From Photobacterium rosenbergii (GTDB taxonomy: Bacteria > Pseudomonadota > Gammaproteobacteria > Enterobacterales > Vibrionaceae): 64,000 nt of DNA. The stretch covers positions 62,001 through 126,000 of the forward strand of contig NZ_PYMB01000009.1 in NCBI RefSeq assembly GCF_003026455.1. The letters run 5' to 3'. The stretch's first letter is position 1, and each line of letters starts with the position of its first letter. The position numbers and the translations under genes were made by a program. Below the pieces are notes generated by a model. That model did not search any database. It had not been told where the DNA came from and saw nothing but the letters and a program-made list of their open reading frames with translations. Of the stretch, positions 7,561 to 15,935 are shown piece by piece.

Positions 7561-9663
7561 ATGACAAAGCTACTTCATTTGCAGAGCCAGAACCTGAGCT
7601 TGGTGTTTAAGTTGGGGCGTATTCCGGAAATTATCCATTGGGGTAAAAAGGTATCCGCCATTGATGAGGATTTATTTCTGGCTACCGAACGCCCGGTGAG
7701 CCAGGCACGACTCGATGTGGATGTGCCGCTGAGTGTTTGTCCGGAGCTTGGGGCGGGGCACTTCAATGCCCCGGGCCTCGAAGGTAACCGCCAAGGCCAT
7801 GATTTTGCTCCGGTGTTTACGATGGAAAACTACCGCCACCAAGGCCAGAGCGTGGTGTTCGAACTGGTTGATGACGTGGCCATGCTGCAATTGGATGTGG
7901 AGTTTGAACTGGATGCCAGCAGTGATGTACTGCGCCAGAAGCTCACCATCAAGAACCTCGGCGATGAAGCCTACTCGCTGGACAAATTGGCATGCACCCT
8001 GCCGGTCCCTTATCACGCCAATGAGTTGATGACCTTCCATGGCCGTTGGTGCCAGGAGTTCCAGACCCATCGCGTTGCGTTCGAACATGGTGGTTTTGTT
8101 CAGGAAAACCGCCGTGGCCGTACCTCGCATGAGAATTTCCCTGGCTTGTTTGCCGGTGCCAAAGGGTTTACTGAGCAATCCGGCCAGGTATGGGGCTTCC
8201 ATTTTGCCTGGAGTGGCAACCACCGCATGCGTGCAGACGTTCGCAGTGATGGTCGCCGCTTTGTCCAAGCAAGTGAGTTGCTGTTCTCCGGTGAGGTAGC
8301 GTTGGCTCCGCATCAAAGCTACTCCACCCCAGAGCTCTTTGCGACATACAGCAATGCCGGTTTAAATGGGATCTCCGAGCGTTTCCACCGCTATGTTCGC
8401 GAAAACATCCTGGCGTTCACCCCAGATCAGCCCCGCCCGGTACACCTCAATACCTGGGAAGGGATCTACTTCGACCACGATCCTGATTACATCATGAAGA
8501 TGGCCAGTGAAGCGGCACGTATGGGCGTCGAGCGCTTCATTATCGATGACGGTTGGTTTGTCGGTCGCGATGGCGAAAAGGCGGCTCTGGGGGATTGGTA
8601 CCTTGATGAAACCAAGTACCCGAATGGCCTGGAGCCGGTGATCCAGCATGTGATTGATAACGGCATGGAGTTCGGCCTGTGGGTTGAACCTGAAATGGTC
8701 AGTATGGACTCGCACCTATACCGTGCCCATCCTGATTGGGTGTTGGGCATCGAGGGTTACCAGCAGCCGTCTGGCCGTTGGCAGTATGTACTCGACCTGC
8801 AAAACCAGGACTGTTTCGATTACCTGTTCAGCCGTTTGGACGATTTGCTCAGCCGTTACCAGATCAGCTACCTCAAGTGGGATATGAACCGCGAGCTAGT
8901 ACAGCCGGCCCATAATGGTAAACCGGCAGTGAAGGGGCAAACATTGGCCTTTTATGCCCTGCTTGATGCATTACGGGCCAAGCACCCAGAAGTCGAGATT
9001 GAATCATGCTCGAGCGGTGGTGGTCGTATCGATTTCGAAGTGCTCAAGCGCACCCATCGTTTCTGGGCATCGGACTGTAATGACGCCCTGGAACGCCAGA
9101 CTATCCAACGTGGTATGGGATATTTCTTCCCGCCGGAAGTGATGGGTGCCCATATCGGCCCTGCCGAGTGCCATTCAACCAACCGCATGCACAATATCAA
9201 CCTGCGTGGGGTAACGGCACTGCAAGGCCATATGGGGGTCGAGCTGGATCCGGTTAAGGTCGGTGAAGAAGAGAAGGCGGCCTTTGCCCACTATATCGAG
9301 CTGCACAAATGCTTCCGAACCCTACTGCACAATGGCCGTGCCTTCCGGATCGATCCAGCTGATGAGCGGCAATACATTTATGGCGTCGAGCACCAAGATG
9401 AAATGCTGATCACCGTCTGCCAGCGGGCGATGCCATCCCATGCCCTGCCAGCCCCGCTTCGTTTGAGCTGCTTGGAGCCAGAGGCAATGTACTCGGTGAA
9501 AATTGTCGAGATGCCACAAAGCTCGTTCCAGTTGATGAAGCACCGCCCAGCTTGGATAGATAAAACCCTACACCTACGGGGAGATAACCTGATGGAAATC
9601 GGCCTTATCCTGCCGATCCTCGATCCCGAATCTGCCCTGATCCTACACCTACAAAAAGATTAA
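7561..9663 (+). CDS. alpha-galactosidase, GH36
   Basis: The 700-residue enzyme releases alpha-linked galactose from melibiose, raffinose and similar oligosaccharides. It has no signal peptide, so it acts in the cytoplasm. The N-terminal beta-sandwich is followed by the (beta/alpha)8 barrel with the family block GVERFIIDDGWF, then YLKWDMNR containing the nucleophile Asp441, ESCSSGGGRIDF, and WASDCND containing the acid/base Asp505. Length matches bacterial GH36 enzymes of about 700-740 residues. GAGAG precedes ATG 7561. It is followed 49 bp later, past a strong intercistronic hairpin, by a sodium symporter gene, so the pair imports and splits an alpha-galactoside. Expression should be set by the LacI operators and the CRP-like site upstream. 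Confidence 0.95.
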   Translation: MTKLLHLQSQNLSLVFKLGRIPEIIHWGKKVSAIDEDLFLATERPVSQARLDVDVPLSVCPELGAGHFNAPGLEGNRQGHDFAPVFTMENYRHQGQSVVFELVDDVAMLQLDVEFELDASSDVLRQKLTIKNLGDEAYSLDKLACTLPVPYHANELMTFHGRWCQEFQTHRVAFEHGGFVQENRRGRTSHENFPGLFAGAKGFTEQSGQVWGFHFAWSGNHRMRADVRSDGRRFVQASELLFSGEVALAPHQSYSTPELFATYSNAGLNGISERFHRYVRENILAFTPDQPRPVHLNTWEGIYFDHDPDYIMKMASEAARMGVERFIIDDGWFVGRDGEKAALGDWYLDETKYPNGLEPVIQHVIDNGMEFGLWVEPEMVSMDSHLYRAHPDWVLGIEGYQQPSGRWQYVLDLQNQDCFDYLFSRLDDLLSRYQISYLKWDMNRELVQPAHNGKPAVKGQTLAFYALLDALRAKHPEVEIESCSSGGGRIDFEVLKRTHRFWASDCNDALERQTIQRGMGYFFPPEVMGAHIGPAECHSTNRMHNINLRGVTALQGHMGVELDPVKVGEEEKAAFAHYIELHKCFRTLLHNGRAFRIDPADERQYIYGVEHQDEMLITVCQRAMPSHALPAPLRLSCLEPEAMYSVKIVEMPQSSFQLMKHRPAWIDKTLHLRGDNLMEIGLILPILDPESALILHLQKD

Positions 9664-9672
9664 TACGTACCC

Positions 9673-9693
9673 GGTGGCACCTCAGGTGCCACC
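9673..9693 (+). other. Intercistronic hairpin between GH36 and symporter genes
   Basis: GGTGGCACC and GGTGCCACC form a perfect 9-bp stem with a TCA loop. No T tract follows, so it is more likely an RNA-stability or processing element than a terminator. Confidence 0.65.
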
Positions 9694-9712
9694 AAACAAA
9701 AGGAACTGAAAG

Positions 9713-11422
9713 ATGGAAATTACACTCATTTCATTCTTCTTGTTCACCGGCTTTGTGGTTTGGTTTACCTACAGCAAAGTGAAGAACTCGAAGAATGACT
9801 CCCACGATGGCTTTTTTCTCGGCGGCCGTTCACTGACCGGTGGTTTGATTGCCTCATCCCTGATTCTAACCAACCTTAGTGCAACCAGTTTTGTCGGGAT
9901 GTCTGCCCAGTCCTATACCCATAATATGTCGGTTATGGGTTGGGAAGTGGCCAGTGGTGTCACCCTGGTGATGATCGCCCTTTACCTAGTGCCCCGCTAC
10001 CTCAAGCAGGGGATCACCACGGTGCCGGACTTCCTCGAAAGCCGCTACGACCTCGGGGTGAAAAAATTCGTAACCCTGCTGTTCCTGTGCCAGTACGTGA
10101 TTAATATTTTGCCGACGACTCTGTATGCGGGGGCGGTGGTGCTGACCGGTATTTTTGACATCGAGTCAATACTGGGTATTTCGGAATTCCAGGCCATTGC
10201 GTTGATCAGTGCACTGATTGGGTTGTTAGGCTTTTTCTACGCCATTTACGGTGGCCTGAAAGCGGTAGTGATTGCCGATACCATCAACGGCGTGGGCTTG
10301 ATCACCGGTGGTTTGATGATCCCGGTATTCGGCCTGTTTGCCCTAGGTGGCGGCAGTTTTGGTGAAGGTTTGAATATCCTGCTGACTGCTGCGCCGGAGA
10401 AACTGGAATCGGTTGGTGCTGCCAGCGATCCACTGCCGTTCTCGACCTTGTTTACCGGTCTGCTATTGGTGAACCTGTACTACTGGGGTACTGACCAGTC
10501 GATTATCCAGCGAGCGCTGGGTGCCAAGAACCTTAGGGAAGGCCAGAAAGGGGTGATATGGGCCGGTGCCATCAAGGTGATTTCACCGCTGTTCCTGATC
10601 ATTCCGGGCATCATCGCTTTCCACCTGTTCGGTGCCGATGCCGGTAACCCGGATACTATGTACACCCGCTTGGTGAACGAAGTGTTGCCTAAGCCATTGG
10701 TTGGTTTCTTCGTGGCCGTCATGTTCGGTGCCATCCTGTCGACTTTCAATGGGGTACTGAACAGCTCAACCACCTTGTTTGCCCTGAATGTCTATAAACC
10801 TATCTTTGCCAAGGAAGGTCTGACAGACAAAGAGTTGGTTGCCAAGGGCCGGGTGTTCGGTGTACTGATTGCGGTTGTCTCTATCTGTATTGCGCCGTTT
10901 ATCATGTATGCCCCTGAAGGCTTGTTCCAGTACCTACAGATGGTAGCGGGCTTCTTCAGCGTGCCAATCTTTACCATTGTTTTCGTTGGCTATATTTCCA
11001 AACGCGTACCAGCTATTGCAGCAAAAGTGGCGCTGGTGGTGTTCGTTAGCTCCTATGCCTCGATGCAGCTTATCTTCAAAACACCGTTGCACTTCCTGCA
11101 CCAGTTGGCGATTTTGTTTGTGGTCTGTACCGTATTGATGTTCGTGATCGGCCACTTTGCGCCGCGCAGCAGCGATTATGTGATGCCAGTAAATGAAAGC
11201 ATGGATGTAACGCCATGGGAGTTCCGCTTCGAAGCCTCGGCGGTCATTCTTTACATGGTATTGGGTGCCTACATCATGTTCAGCAAGGTGGGCTTTGTGT
11301 CCGATGACCCAACCTTTATGCAGGTCTACGGCTTGTGTGGTGTAGTGATGCTGGTGGGTGTTGCGGTGAGGTATTTCAAGAAAAAGCAGGTCTCGCAGCA
11401 AGTGTTAGCCTCTGAATCTTGA
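9713..11422 (+). CDS. sodium:solute symporter (SSS), probable galactoside transporter
   Basis: A 569-residue membrane protein of the sodium/solute symporter family with about 14 hydrophobic segments. Family features include the GGRSLTGGLIASSLILTN region in the first helices, VPDFLESRYD near residue 105, and FYAIYGGLKAVVIADTING near residue 180. The sequence resembles SGLT-type sugar symporters more than proline or pantothenate carriers. It lies 49 bp after GH36 under the same LacI operators, with AAAGGAACTG as ribosome site, so the substrate is probably melibiose, raffinose or another alpha-galactoside. The operon ends at a strong terminator 34 bp downstream. Confidence 0.88.
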   Translation: MEITLISFFLFTGFVVWFTYSKVKNSKNDSHDGFFLGGRSLTGGLIASSLILTNLSATSFVGMSAQSYTHNMSVMGWEVASGVTLVMIALYLVPRYLKQGITTVPDFLESRYDLGVKKFVTLLFLCQYVINILPTTLYAGAVVLTGIFDIESILGISEFQAIALISALIGLLGFFYAIYGGLKAVVIADTINGVGLITGGLMIPVFGLFALGGGSFGEGLNILLTAAPEKLESVGAASDPLPFSTLFTGLLLVNLYYWGTDQSIIQRALGAKNLREGQKGVIWAGAIKVISPLFLIIPGIIAFHLFGADAGNPDTMYTRLVNEVLPKPLVGFFVAVMFGAILSTFNGVLNSSTTLFALNVYKPIFAKEGLTDKELVAKGRVFGVLIAVVSICIAPFIMYAPEGLFQYLQMVAGFFSVPIFTIVFVGYISKRVPAIAAKVALVVFVSSYASMQLIFKTPLHFLHQLAILFVVCTVLMFVIGHFAPRSSDYVMPVNESMDVTPWEFRFEASAVILYMVLGAYIMFSKVGFVSDDPTFMQVYGLCGVVMLVGVAVRYFKKKQVSQQVLASES

Positions 11423-11455
11423 GAAGATCTATTTAAGCGATAGCTTATTGTAATG

Positions 11456-11489
11456 AAAGCCCGGCAGTGAAAACTGCCGGGCTTTTTAT
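11456..11489. terminator. Terminator between convergent symporter and GH1 genes
   Basis: A perfect 13-bp stem AAAGCCCGGCAGT / ACTGCCGGGCTTT closes a GAAA loop and is followed by TTTTT on the plus strand. The minus-strand T tract is weak but the hairpin may serve both directions. Confidence 0.92.
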
Positions 11490-11518
11490 CTTTCAATCGA
11501 GGGGGAGTTCGGTGCGAT

Positions 11519-12913
11519 TTACACTGTGAATTGGTTGGTCGTCGCCAGTTCCTTGAACCATGTCGAGTGGCGTTTCGGGATACGGTTGCCGGTTTCCAAA
11601 TCCAGTCGGTAGAAGCCGTAGCGGCGCTTGAATGAGTTCAGCCATGACCAGTTATCGATGAAGGTCCATTGGTGGATACCGAAACAGTTAGCCCCTTCCT
11701 CCATCGCACGGTGCAGTTGGATGAAGTGCTCTTTCATCAGTTCGGTACGGAAGCTGTCGTCAATCATGCCGTCTTCTTGGACCGGGCCTTCCGATTCCAA
11801 ATCCATCGCGATGCCGATCTCTGCCAAGTACCATTTGATGTTGCCGTAGTTGTCCTGGATGTTCTTGGCGATATCGTAGATTGCCGTTGGCAGGATCTCG
11901 TTGTTATCGCGGTATGGGTTGAAGCGGCCTTCCGGGTTGATGTAGTTCTCGAAGTATTTCTCTGGCGTGAAGTAATCCAGGGTGTATTCGGCTTCACGGG
12001 CTTTAACGCGGCGTGGCACGTAGTAGTTAACACCCAGGAAGTCGACTTCGGCTGCTTTGATTTCATCGATTTCAGTGTCGCTGAATGCCGGCATAATGTC
12101 GTTGTCACGTAGGACTTGGCATAGCTCATCTGGAATGGTGTTCTTCACCATTGGGTCAAGGAAGCTGCGGTTGAACAGCAGGTCGGCATACCATGCCGCT
12201 TCTTGGTCGGCATCGCTGTCGTTGCGGGTGTAAGACGGGGTCAGGTTGAGCACCACACCAATCTCACCGTCCAGTTTCATTTCGTGGTAAGCCAATACTG
12301 CCTTGGCATGGGCAACCATGATATTGAAAGCGACCTGGACTGCCAGTTTGCCGTCTTTCTTGCAAGGGTAGTGGAAGTCATACAGGTAGCCGCCTTCAAC
12401 AGGAACAATCGGCTCGTTGAAGGTGATCCAGTGCTTAACTTTATGACCGAACAGCTTGAAGGCGGTACGGGCAAATTTCTCGAACAGTCCGATAACGTGT
12501 TTGGACTCGAAGCCGCCGTATTGGTCTTGTAACTCGGCAGGCATGTCGAAGTGGTAGAGGTTGATCATCGGCGTGATGCCGTTGGCAATCATCTCATCGA
12601 TGTAGGCATCGTAGAAAGCAACGGCATCCGGGCAAGCCTCACCGGTTTCGAAGTCTTTGATTAGGCGCGACCACTGGATTGAGGTACGGAAGGAGTTCAT
12701 GCCGATTTTTTTCATCAACGCGACGTCTTCCTGATAGCGCTCGTAGCTTTGGCAGACTTTCGCAGGACCGATTTCCTTGAAGAAACGCTCAGGGCTATTT
12801 TGATGCCAGGTATCCCAAATGGACGGGTGGGCTTTGTTGGTGGTGCCCTCCGTTTGAATGCCAGATGCTGCTGCACCCCACAGGAAACCTTCCGGGAAAG
12901 TGTAAGTTGTCAT
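11519..12913 (-). CDS. GH1 beta-glycosidase, probable 6-phospho-beta-glucosidase
   Basis: The 464-residue GH1 enzyme starts with the family signature FPEGFLWGAAASGIQTEG and has the acid/base Glu167 in TFNEP and the expected nucleophile Glu365 in YLAEIGIAM, where most members read TENG. The C-terminal loop WSWLNSFKRRYG carries Ser423, Arg430 and Tyr432, which line up with the Ser-Lys-Tyr phosphate-binding triad of 6-phospho-beta-galactosidase LacG, with Arg for Lys. That and the adjacent PTS genes favour a phosphorylated beta-glucoside such as cellobiose-6-phosphate. It has no signal peptide. It follows a ROK kinase gene by 104 bp on the same strand and has GAGG five bases before its ATG. Confidence 0.88.
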   Translation of the reverse strand: MTTYTFPEGFLWGAAASGIQTEGTTNKAHPSIWDTWHQNSPERFFKEIGPAKVCQSYERYQEDVALMKKIGMNSFRTSIQWSRLIKDFETGEACPDAVAFYDAYIDEMIANGITPMINLYHFDMPAELQDQYGGFESKHVIGLFEKFARTAFKLFGHKVKHWITFNEPIVPVEGGYLYDFHYPCKKDGKLAVQVAFNIMVAHAKAVLAYHEMKLDGEIGVVLNLTPSYTRNDSDADQEAAWYADLLFNRSFLDPMVKNTIPDELCQVLRDNDIMPAFSDTEIDEIKAAEVDFLGVNYYVPRRVKAREAEYTLDYFTPEKYFENYINPEGRFNPYRDNNEILPTAIYDIAKNIQDNYGNIKWYLAEIGIAMDLESEGPVQEDGMIDDSFRTELMKEHFIQLHRAMEEGANCFGIHQWTFIDNWSWLNSFKRRYGFYRLDLETGNRIPKRHSTWFKELATTNQFTV

Positions 12914-13017
12914 AGTTGCCTCAGTCTTTTTCCGCTCAGCTGTTGAGCGATAGGAGTTATCGGAAAAAATAGTGCTATCGGGAAATAGCTTTGTCGGTTA
13001 GCTCTTTGTGGCCCGGC

Positions 13018-13935
13018 TTAAACGCCGGGAGTCAGGCCTGCCGCTGTAAAAAAATGGAACAGGGCCCCTATCAGGTTGGCATCATTGCCTGCCTGACAGG
13101 TCGCGAGCTTAGGTTTGATATTGGCAATAGGGATTGCCTGCATCAGATCATCAAGATGGCGGTTGAGGTGCCCGAGCAAGTCCGGCCTTTCGCTAATTGC
13201 CCCACCCAAGATGATGGTCTCGGGATCAATGCAATATTGGATATTGAACAGGCCAGTGGCTAGCGTGCGGTACCATTGCTCGATGACCTCTTGAAGGCGC
13301 TCATCACCTTGCTCGGCGGCTTCGAATACAGCCTTGCCATCTAGGCTTTCAACCTCAACATTCAGTGCTTGCGCTGCTGCTTCAACCAAGGCCCGGGTGG
13401 AGGCCTTGTTACTGAAGGTTACGGGTAAGCCGTTTTCCTCACCGGCGATCATGTAGCCGAATTCGCCGCCATGGAGCTGATGGCCGTGTTGGATCTGGCG
13501 GTTGTTGATGACCGCACCGCCGATGCCACTGCCAATAACCACCAAACAACACTGGTTGACCTGCTGGGCAGATCCCTGCCACAGCTCGGCAAGTGCGGCG
13601 CAGCAAGCATCGTTCTCAAGCTCTGCAGTGAGCTGGTAACGTTCGAAAATCAATGATTTGAAATTGGGGCCATGGATGTAGGGCAGGGCACTGGCACCGT
13701 GGATAACACCGCTGTCGCAGTCCACCGCACCGCAGGTACTAATAGCTATGCCGCTGAGGGTGTATTTGTGGCGCAATGTCAGTACAACCTTGTCTAATGC
13801 CAGCCAGAAGTCATCGAGCGATGCTTTGGGGCTGGTGAACCGGCCTTTGTGCAGCAAGGTAGCGTGGGAGTCCATCACAGCGTATTTGACGGCGCTGCCG
13901 CCGATATCCAGTACAAGAAAGTGTTGGGTCGTCAT
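13018..13935 (-). CDS. ROK-family sugar kinase, beta-glucoside kinase-like
   Basis: A 305-residue ROK kinase with the N-terminal phosphate motif LDIGGSAVKYAVMD, GSGIGGAVI in the middle and the catalytic-region HGGEFGYM. It lacks the Cys-x-Cys-Gly-x2-Gly-Cys zinc motif present in glucokinases and NagK of this family, a loss also known from beta-glucoside kinases (BglK) and related ROK proteins. ATG 13935, with AGGACACA upstream, begins the conserved domain; the frame to 14037 runs through the operator and is not used. It is the first gene of a two-gene operon with the GH1 gene. It could phosphorylate cellobiose or released glucose. An 18-bp LacI-type palindrome lies 68 bp upstream of the start. 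Confidence 0.82.
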   Translation of the reverse strand: MTTQHFLVLDIGGSAVKYAVMDSHATLLHKGRFTSPKASLDDFWLALDKVVLTLRHKYTLSGIAISTCGAVDCDSGVIHGASALPYIHGPNFKSLIFERYQLTAELENDACCAALAELWQGSAQQVNQCCLVVIGSGIGGAVINNRQIQHGHQLHGGEFGYMIAGEENGLPVTFSNKASTRALVEAAAQALNVEVESLDGKAVFEAAEQGDERLQEVIEQWYRTLATGLFNIQYCIDPETIILGGAISERPDLLGHLNRHLDDLMQAIPIANIKPKLATCQAGNDANLIGALFHFFTAAGLTPGV

Positions 13936-14002
13936 TGTGTCCTGCCTGTTTGATGTTCTGGTGGGGAATCTACGGACATAAACTGAGAAAAGATAGATTA
14001 GA

Positions 14003-14020
14003 ATGGAAACCGGTTTCCAT
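14003..14020. promoter_or_regulatory. LacI-type operator upstream of ROK-GH1 operon
   Basis: ATGGAAACCGGTTTCCAT is a perfect 18-bp palindrome. The same core recurs at 15526-15541, so both are probably bound by the LacI protein encoded at 18995-19960. A CRP-like TGTGA-N6-TCGAA sits just further upstream at 14065-14080. Confidence 0.82.
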
Positions 14021-14082
14021 AAAATGAGTAAGGTCACAAAATAACGGTAGGAGATCTCTGGATCTGTGATTTTGATCGAAAC

Positions 14083-14108
14083 AAAAAAGCCGCCTGAATG
14101 TGGCGGCT
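14083..14108 (-). terminator. Terminator of the minus-strand PTS IIC gene
   Basis: On the minus strand AGCCGCC (from 14108) pairs with GGCGGCT (to 14088) and runs into six T residues. It separates the IIC gene from the ROK-GH1 operon, which therefore has its own promoter. Confidence 0.88.
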
Positions 14109-14127
14109 AAGAAGGGATGGGAGCAGC

Positions 14128-15411
14128 TTATCGCTGGCGTAGGGCCTCTTGCTCGAGCAGTTGCTTTTCATGGACCTTGAAGAACGGGCGGTAAATCATC
14201 CATGAATTGAAAATGGCAAACAGGCACATAAACATATTTTTCCAGCTGCCGTTGGCGGCCCATGCCGCACCGAGCGGAGCCGGCATTGACCATGGCAGTA
14301 GCGCCACCATCCTGTCTAGAATACCGATATCAGTGAGGTACCAAGCGATGCAGGCGTTGATCAGTGGCACCCCGACAAAAGGGATCAGGAACAGCGGGTT
14401 CATGATAATCGGGAAGCCGAACAAGATCGGTTCGTTGATATTGAAAAGGGATGGAATAAGGCCGATTTTACCCACTGATTTCAATTGCTTAGACTTGCTT
14501 CTCATCGCCATGAAAATCAGCGGCAAAGTGGATCCAATCCCACCAATTAACAGGTAAAAATCCCAAAACCCCTGCAGGTAGATATGTGGCAACTGTTCGG
14601 CACCATTGGCCAGAGCCTGCTGGTTTTCAACCAGATAGGTTATCCAAAACGGGTTCATGATACCGGTGATAATGAGTGCGCCGTGAATACCGATAAACCA
14701 CAATAGGTGGCAGATCAACAGCGATACCAAAACCGCCGTTAGAGTATCGGAAGCAACGATCAATGGTTGTAATGCAGAAGCGATTAGTTCGGGCAAGATG
14801 AGCCCAGTGTGGACCTGCAAGTAAGCGTTAATCATGCTGATGGAGAGCAAGATAACCATCAGCGGGACGATCAGCTGGAAACCATTGCGGGTCATCAGCG
14901 GGACTTCGTCCGGCAGTTTGATGTACCAACCTTTTTTATAGAAAAATCTAATTATCTCAATTGCATAGGTGCTGGAAATCAATGCGGTGAAGATACCCAT
15001 ACCGCCAAGGTAGACATTGGGCATCTCGTTGCCGCTAAAACCGATAAATAACAGGAAAGCCAAACACCCGGTGAGGCCGGATAGGCGTTCGGGGAGCTGG
15101 TATTGCTTGGCCAGGCTGGCACTGGCTCCAAAGGCAACAATCAGGGCTATTAAGCCGATTGTCAGCTCGAAAGTCGGCGCCAGGAGCGGTTTCAGGGTGA
15201 GGTAGAACTGGCCGAAACTGCTGGTGTAATTAATCGCAAATGGCGGAAAAATATAGGGAACCAGTAAGCTGCCGACTATCACAAATGGCATAGCCAGGGA
15301 GAAACCATCTCTCAGTGCGGTAACGTGGTTGCTGCGTGTCAGCCAGTTCGCCAGCGGCGAAATACGTTGTTCGATGACACTTGCCGCGACATTCATCACT
15401 TGAATGTTCAT
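14128..15411 (-). CDS. PTS lactose/cellobiose-type EIIC component, second copy
   Basis: A 427-residue membrane permease of the Lac/Cel/Chb EIIC family. The N-terminal RISPLANWLTRSNHVTALRDGF segment, WFIGIHGALIITGIMNPFW and FNINEPILFGFPIIMNP (sugar-site Glu) are diagnostic, and it parallels the plus-strand EIIC at 15936 almost throughout. It has no IIA or IIB domain and must share those at 15598 and 17346. The start is uncertain: ATG 15411 or 15396; the frame to 15507 crosses operators. It is transcribed divergently from the IIB-IIC-IIA genes. As a paralogue in the same locus it may widen the range of beta-glucosides taken up. Confidence 0.88.
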   Translation of the reverse strand: MNIQVMNVAASVIEQRISPLANWLTRSNHVTALRDGFSLAMPFVIVGSLLVPYIFPPFAINYTSSFGQFYLTLKPLLAPTFELTIGLIALIVAFGASASLAKQYQLPERLSGLTGCLAFLLFIGFSGNEMPNVYLGGMGIFTALISSTYAIEIIRFFYKKGWYIKLPDEVPLMTRNGFQLIVPLMVILLSISMINAYLQVHTGLILPELIASALQPLIVASDTLTAVLVSLLICHLLWFIGIHGALIITGIMNPFWITYLVENQQALANGAEQLPHIYLQGFWDFYLLIGGIGSTLPLIFMAMRSKSKQLKSVGKIGLIPSLFNINEPILFGFPIIMNPLFLIPFVGVPLINACIAWYLTDIGILDRMVALLPWSMPAPLGAAWAANGSWKNMFMCLFAIFNSWMIYRPFFKVHEKQLLEQEALRQR

Positions 15412-15429
15412 AGGTTTTGCTAATCCTTT

Positions 15430-15442
15430 GGAAACAGTTTCC
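15430..15442. promoter_or_regulatory. LacI-type operator variant near EIIC start
   Basis: GGAAACAGTTTCC is an odd-centred palindrome sharing both arms with the 14003 and 15526 operators but one base shorter at the centre. It lies 19 bp upstream of the minus-strand EIIC start. Confidence 0.6.
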
Positions 15443-15492
15443 GGTCTCAATATTGAACGGATCACATTTTGCCAGAACATTTGGCGTTTTCT

Positions 15493-15508
15493 GGTGATCG
15501 TACTCACA
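15493..15508. promoter_or_regulatory. CRP-like site in the divergent PTS promoter
   Basis: GGTGA-TCGTAC-TCACA has an intact GTGA-N6-TCAC core. It lies midway between the two LacI-type operators of the divergent EIIC and IIB promoters. Confidence 0.65.
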
Positions 15509-15525
15509 AATAGAAATGGATTGCC

Positions 15526-15541
15526 TGGAAACCGGTTTCCA
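15526..15541. promoter_or_regulatory. LacI-type operator upstream of PTS IIB-IIC-IIA
   Basis: TGGAAACCGGTTTCCA is a perfect 16-bp palindrome, identical to the core of the site at 14003-14020. It lies 56 bp before the IIB start codon. Confidence 0.82.
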
Positions 15542-15597
15542 ATATTTTCCTTTGGTCGTATATTTCAAACCGAAATCATTCGATAGAGGACTTAAAA

Positions 15598-15906
15598 ATG
15601 AAAAAAATTATGTTGTGTTGCTCTGCAGGTATGTCGACTAGCCTTCTGGTGAAAAAAATGGTTGCCGAGGCGGAGAAGCGTGGCCTGGATGCCGAAATCA
15701 AAGCCTACGGCGCAGCGGAGTTCGACCAGCAGGTGGGTAACTACGAAGTGGTGCTGCTTGGCCCACAGGTGAAATACATGCAGCAGGATCTGCAGAAGAA
15801 AGCTGACGCCCACGGCATCAAGGTAGAGCCTATCAACATGATGGATTACGGCATGCAGAAGGGTGACAAGGTGTTGGACTTTGCCCTGTCGCTCATTGAC
15901 GGTTAA
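15598..15906 (+). CDS. PTS lactose/cellobiose-type EIIB component
   Basis: The 102-residue cytoplasmic EIIB passes phosphate from IIA to the incoming sugar. Its N terminus CCSAGMSTSLLVKKM matches ChbB/CelA, with Cys8 aligned to the phosphorylated Cys10 of E. coli ChbB, and LLGPQVKYM is the second conserved block. Length is standard. GAGGA lies eight bases before ATG 15598. It is first in a IIB-IIC-IIA-ROK set, 29 bp ahead of EIIC, downstream of a LacI-type operator and a CRP-like site. Substrate by family: cellobiose, chitobiose or another beta-glucoside; the adjacent GH1 enzyme favours cellobiose-like sugars over chitobiose. Confidence 0.93.
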   Translation: MKKIMLCCSAGMSTSLLVKKMVAEAEKRGLDAEIKAYGAAEFDQQVGNYEVVLLGPQVKYMQQDLQKKADAHGIKVEPINMMDYGMQKGDKVLDFALSLIDG

Positions 15907-15935
15907 TCACGAACTACAACAATAAAGGAATCGTT

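Noticed and set aside
7672-8316. 214-codon open frame antisense to GH36
   Set aside because: The opposite frame is a conserved alpha-galactosidase; the antisense product resembles nothing and its start is within the gene.
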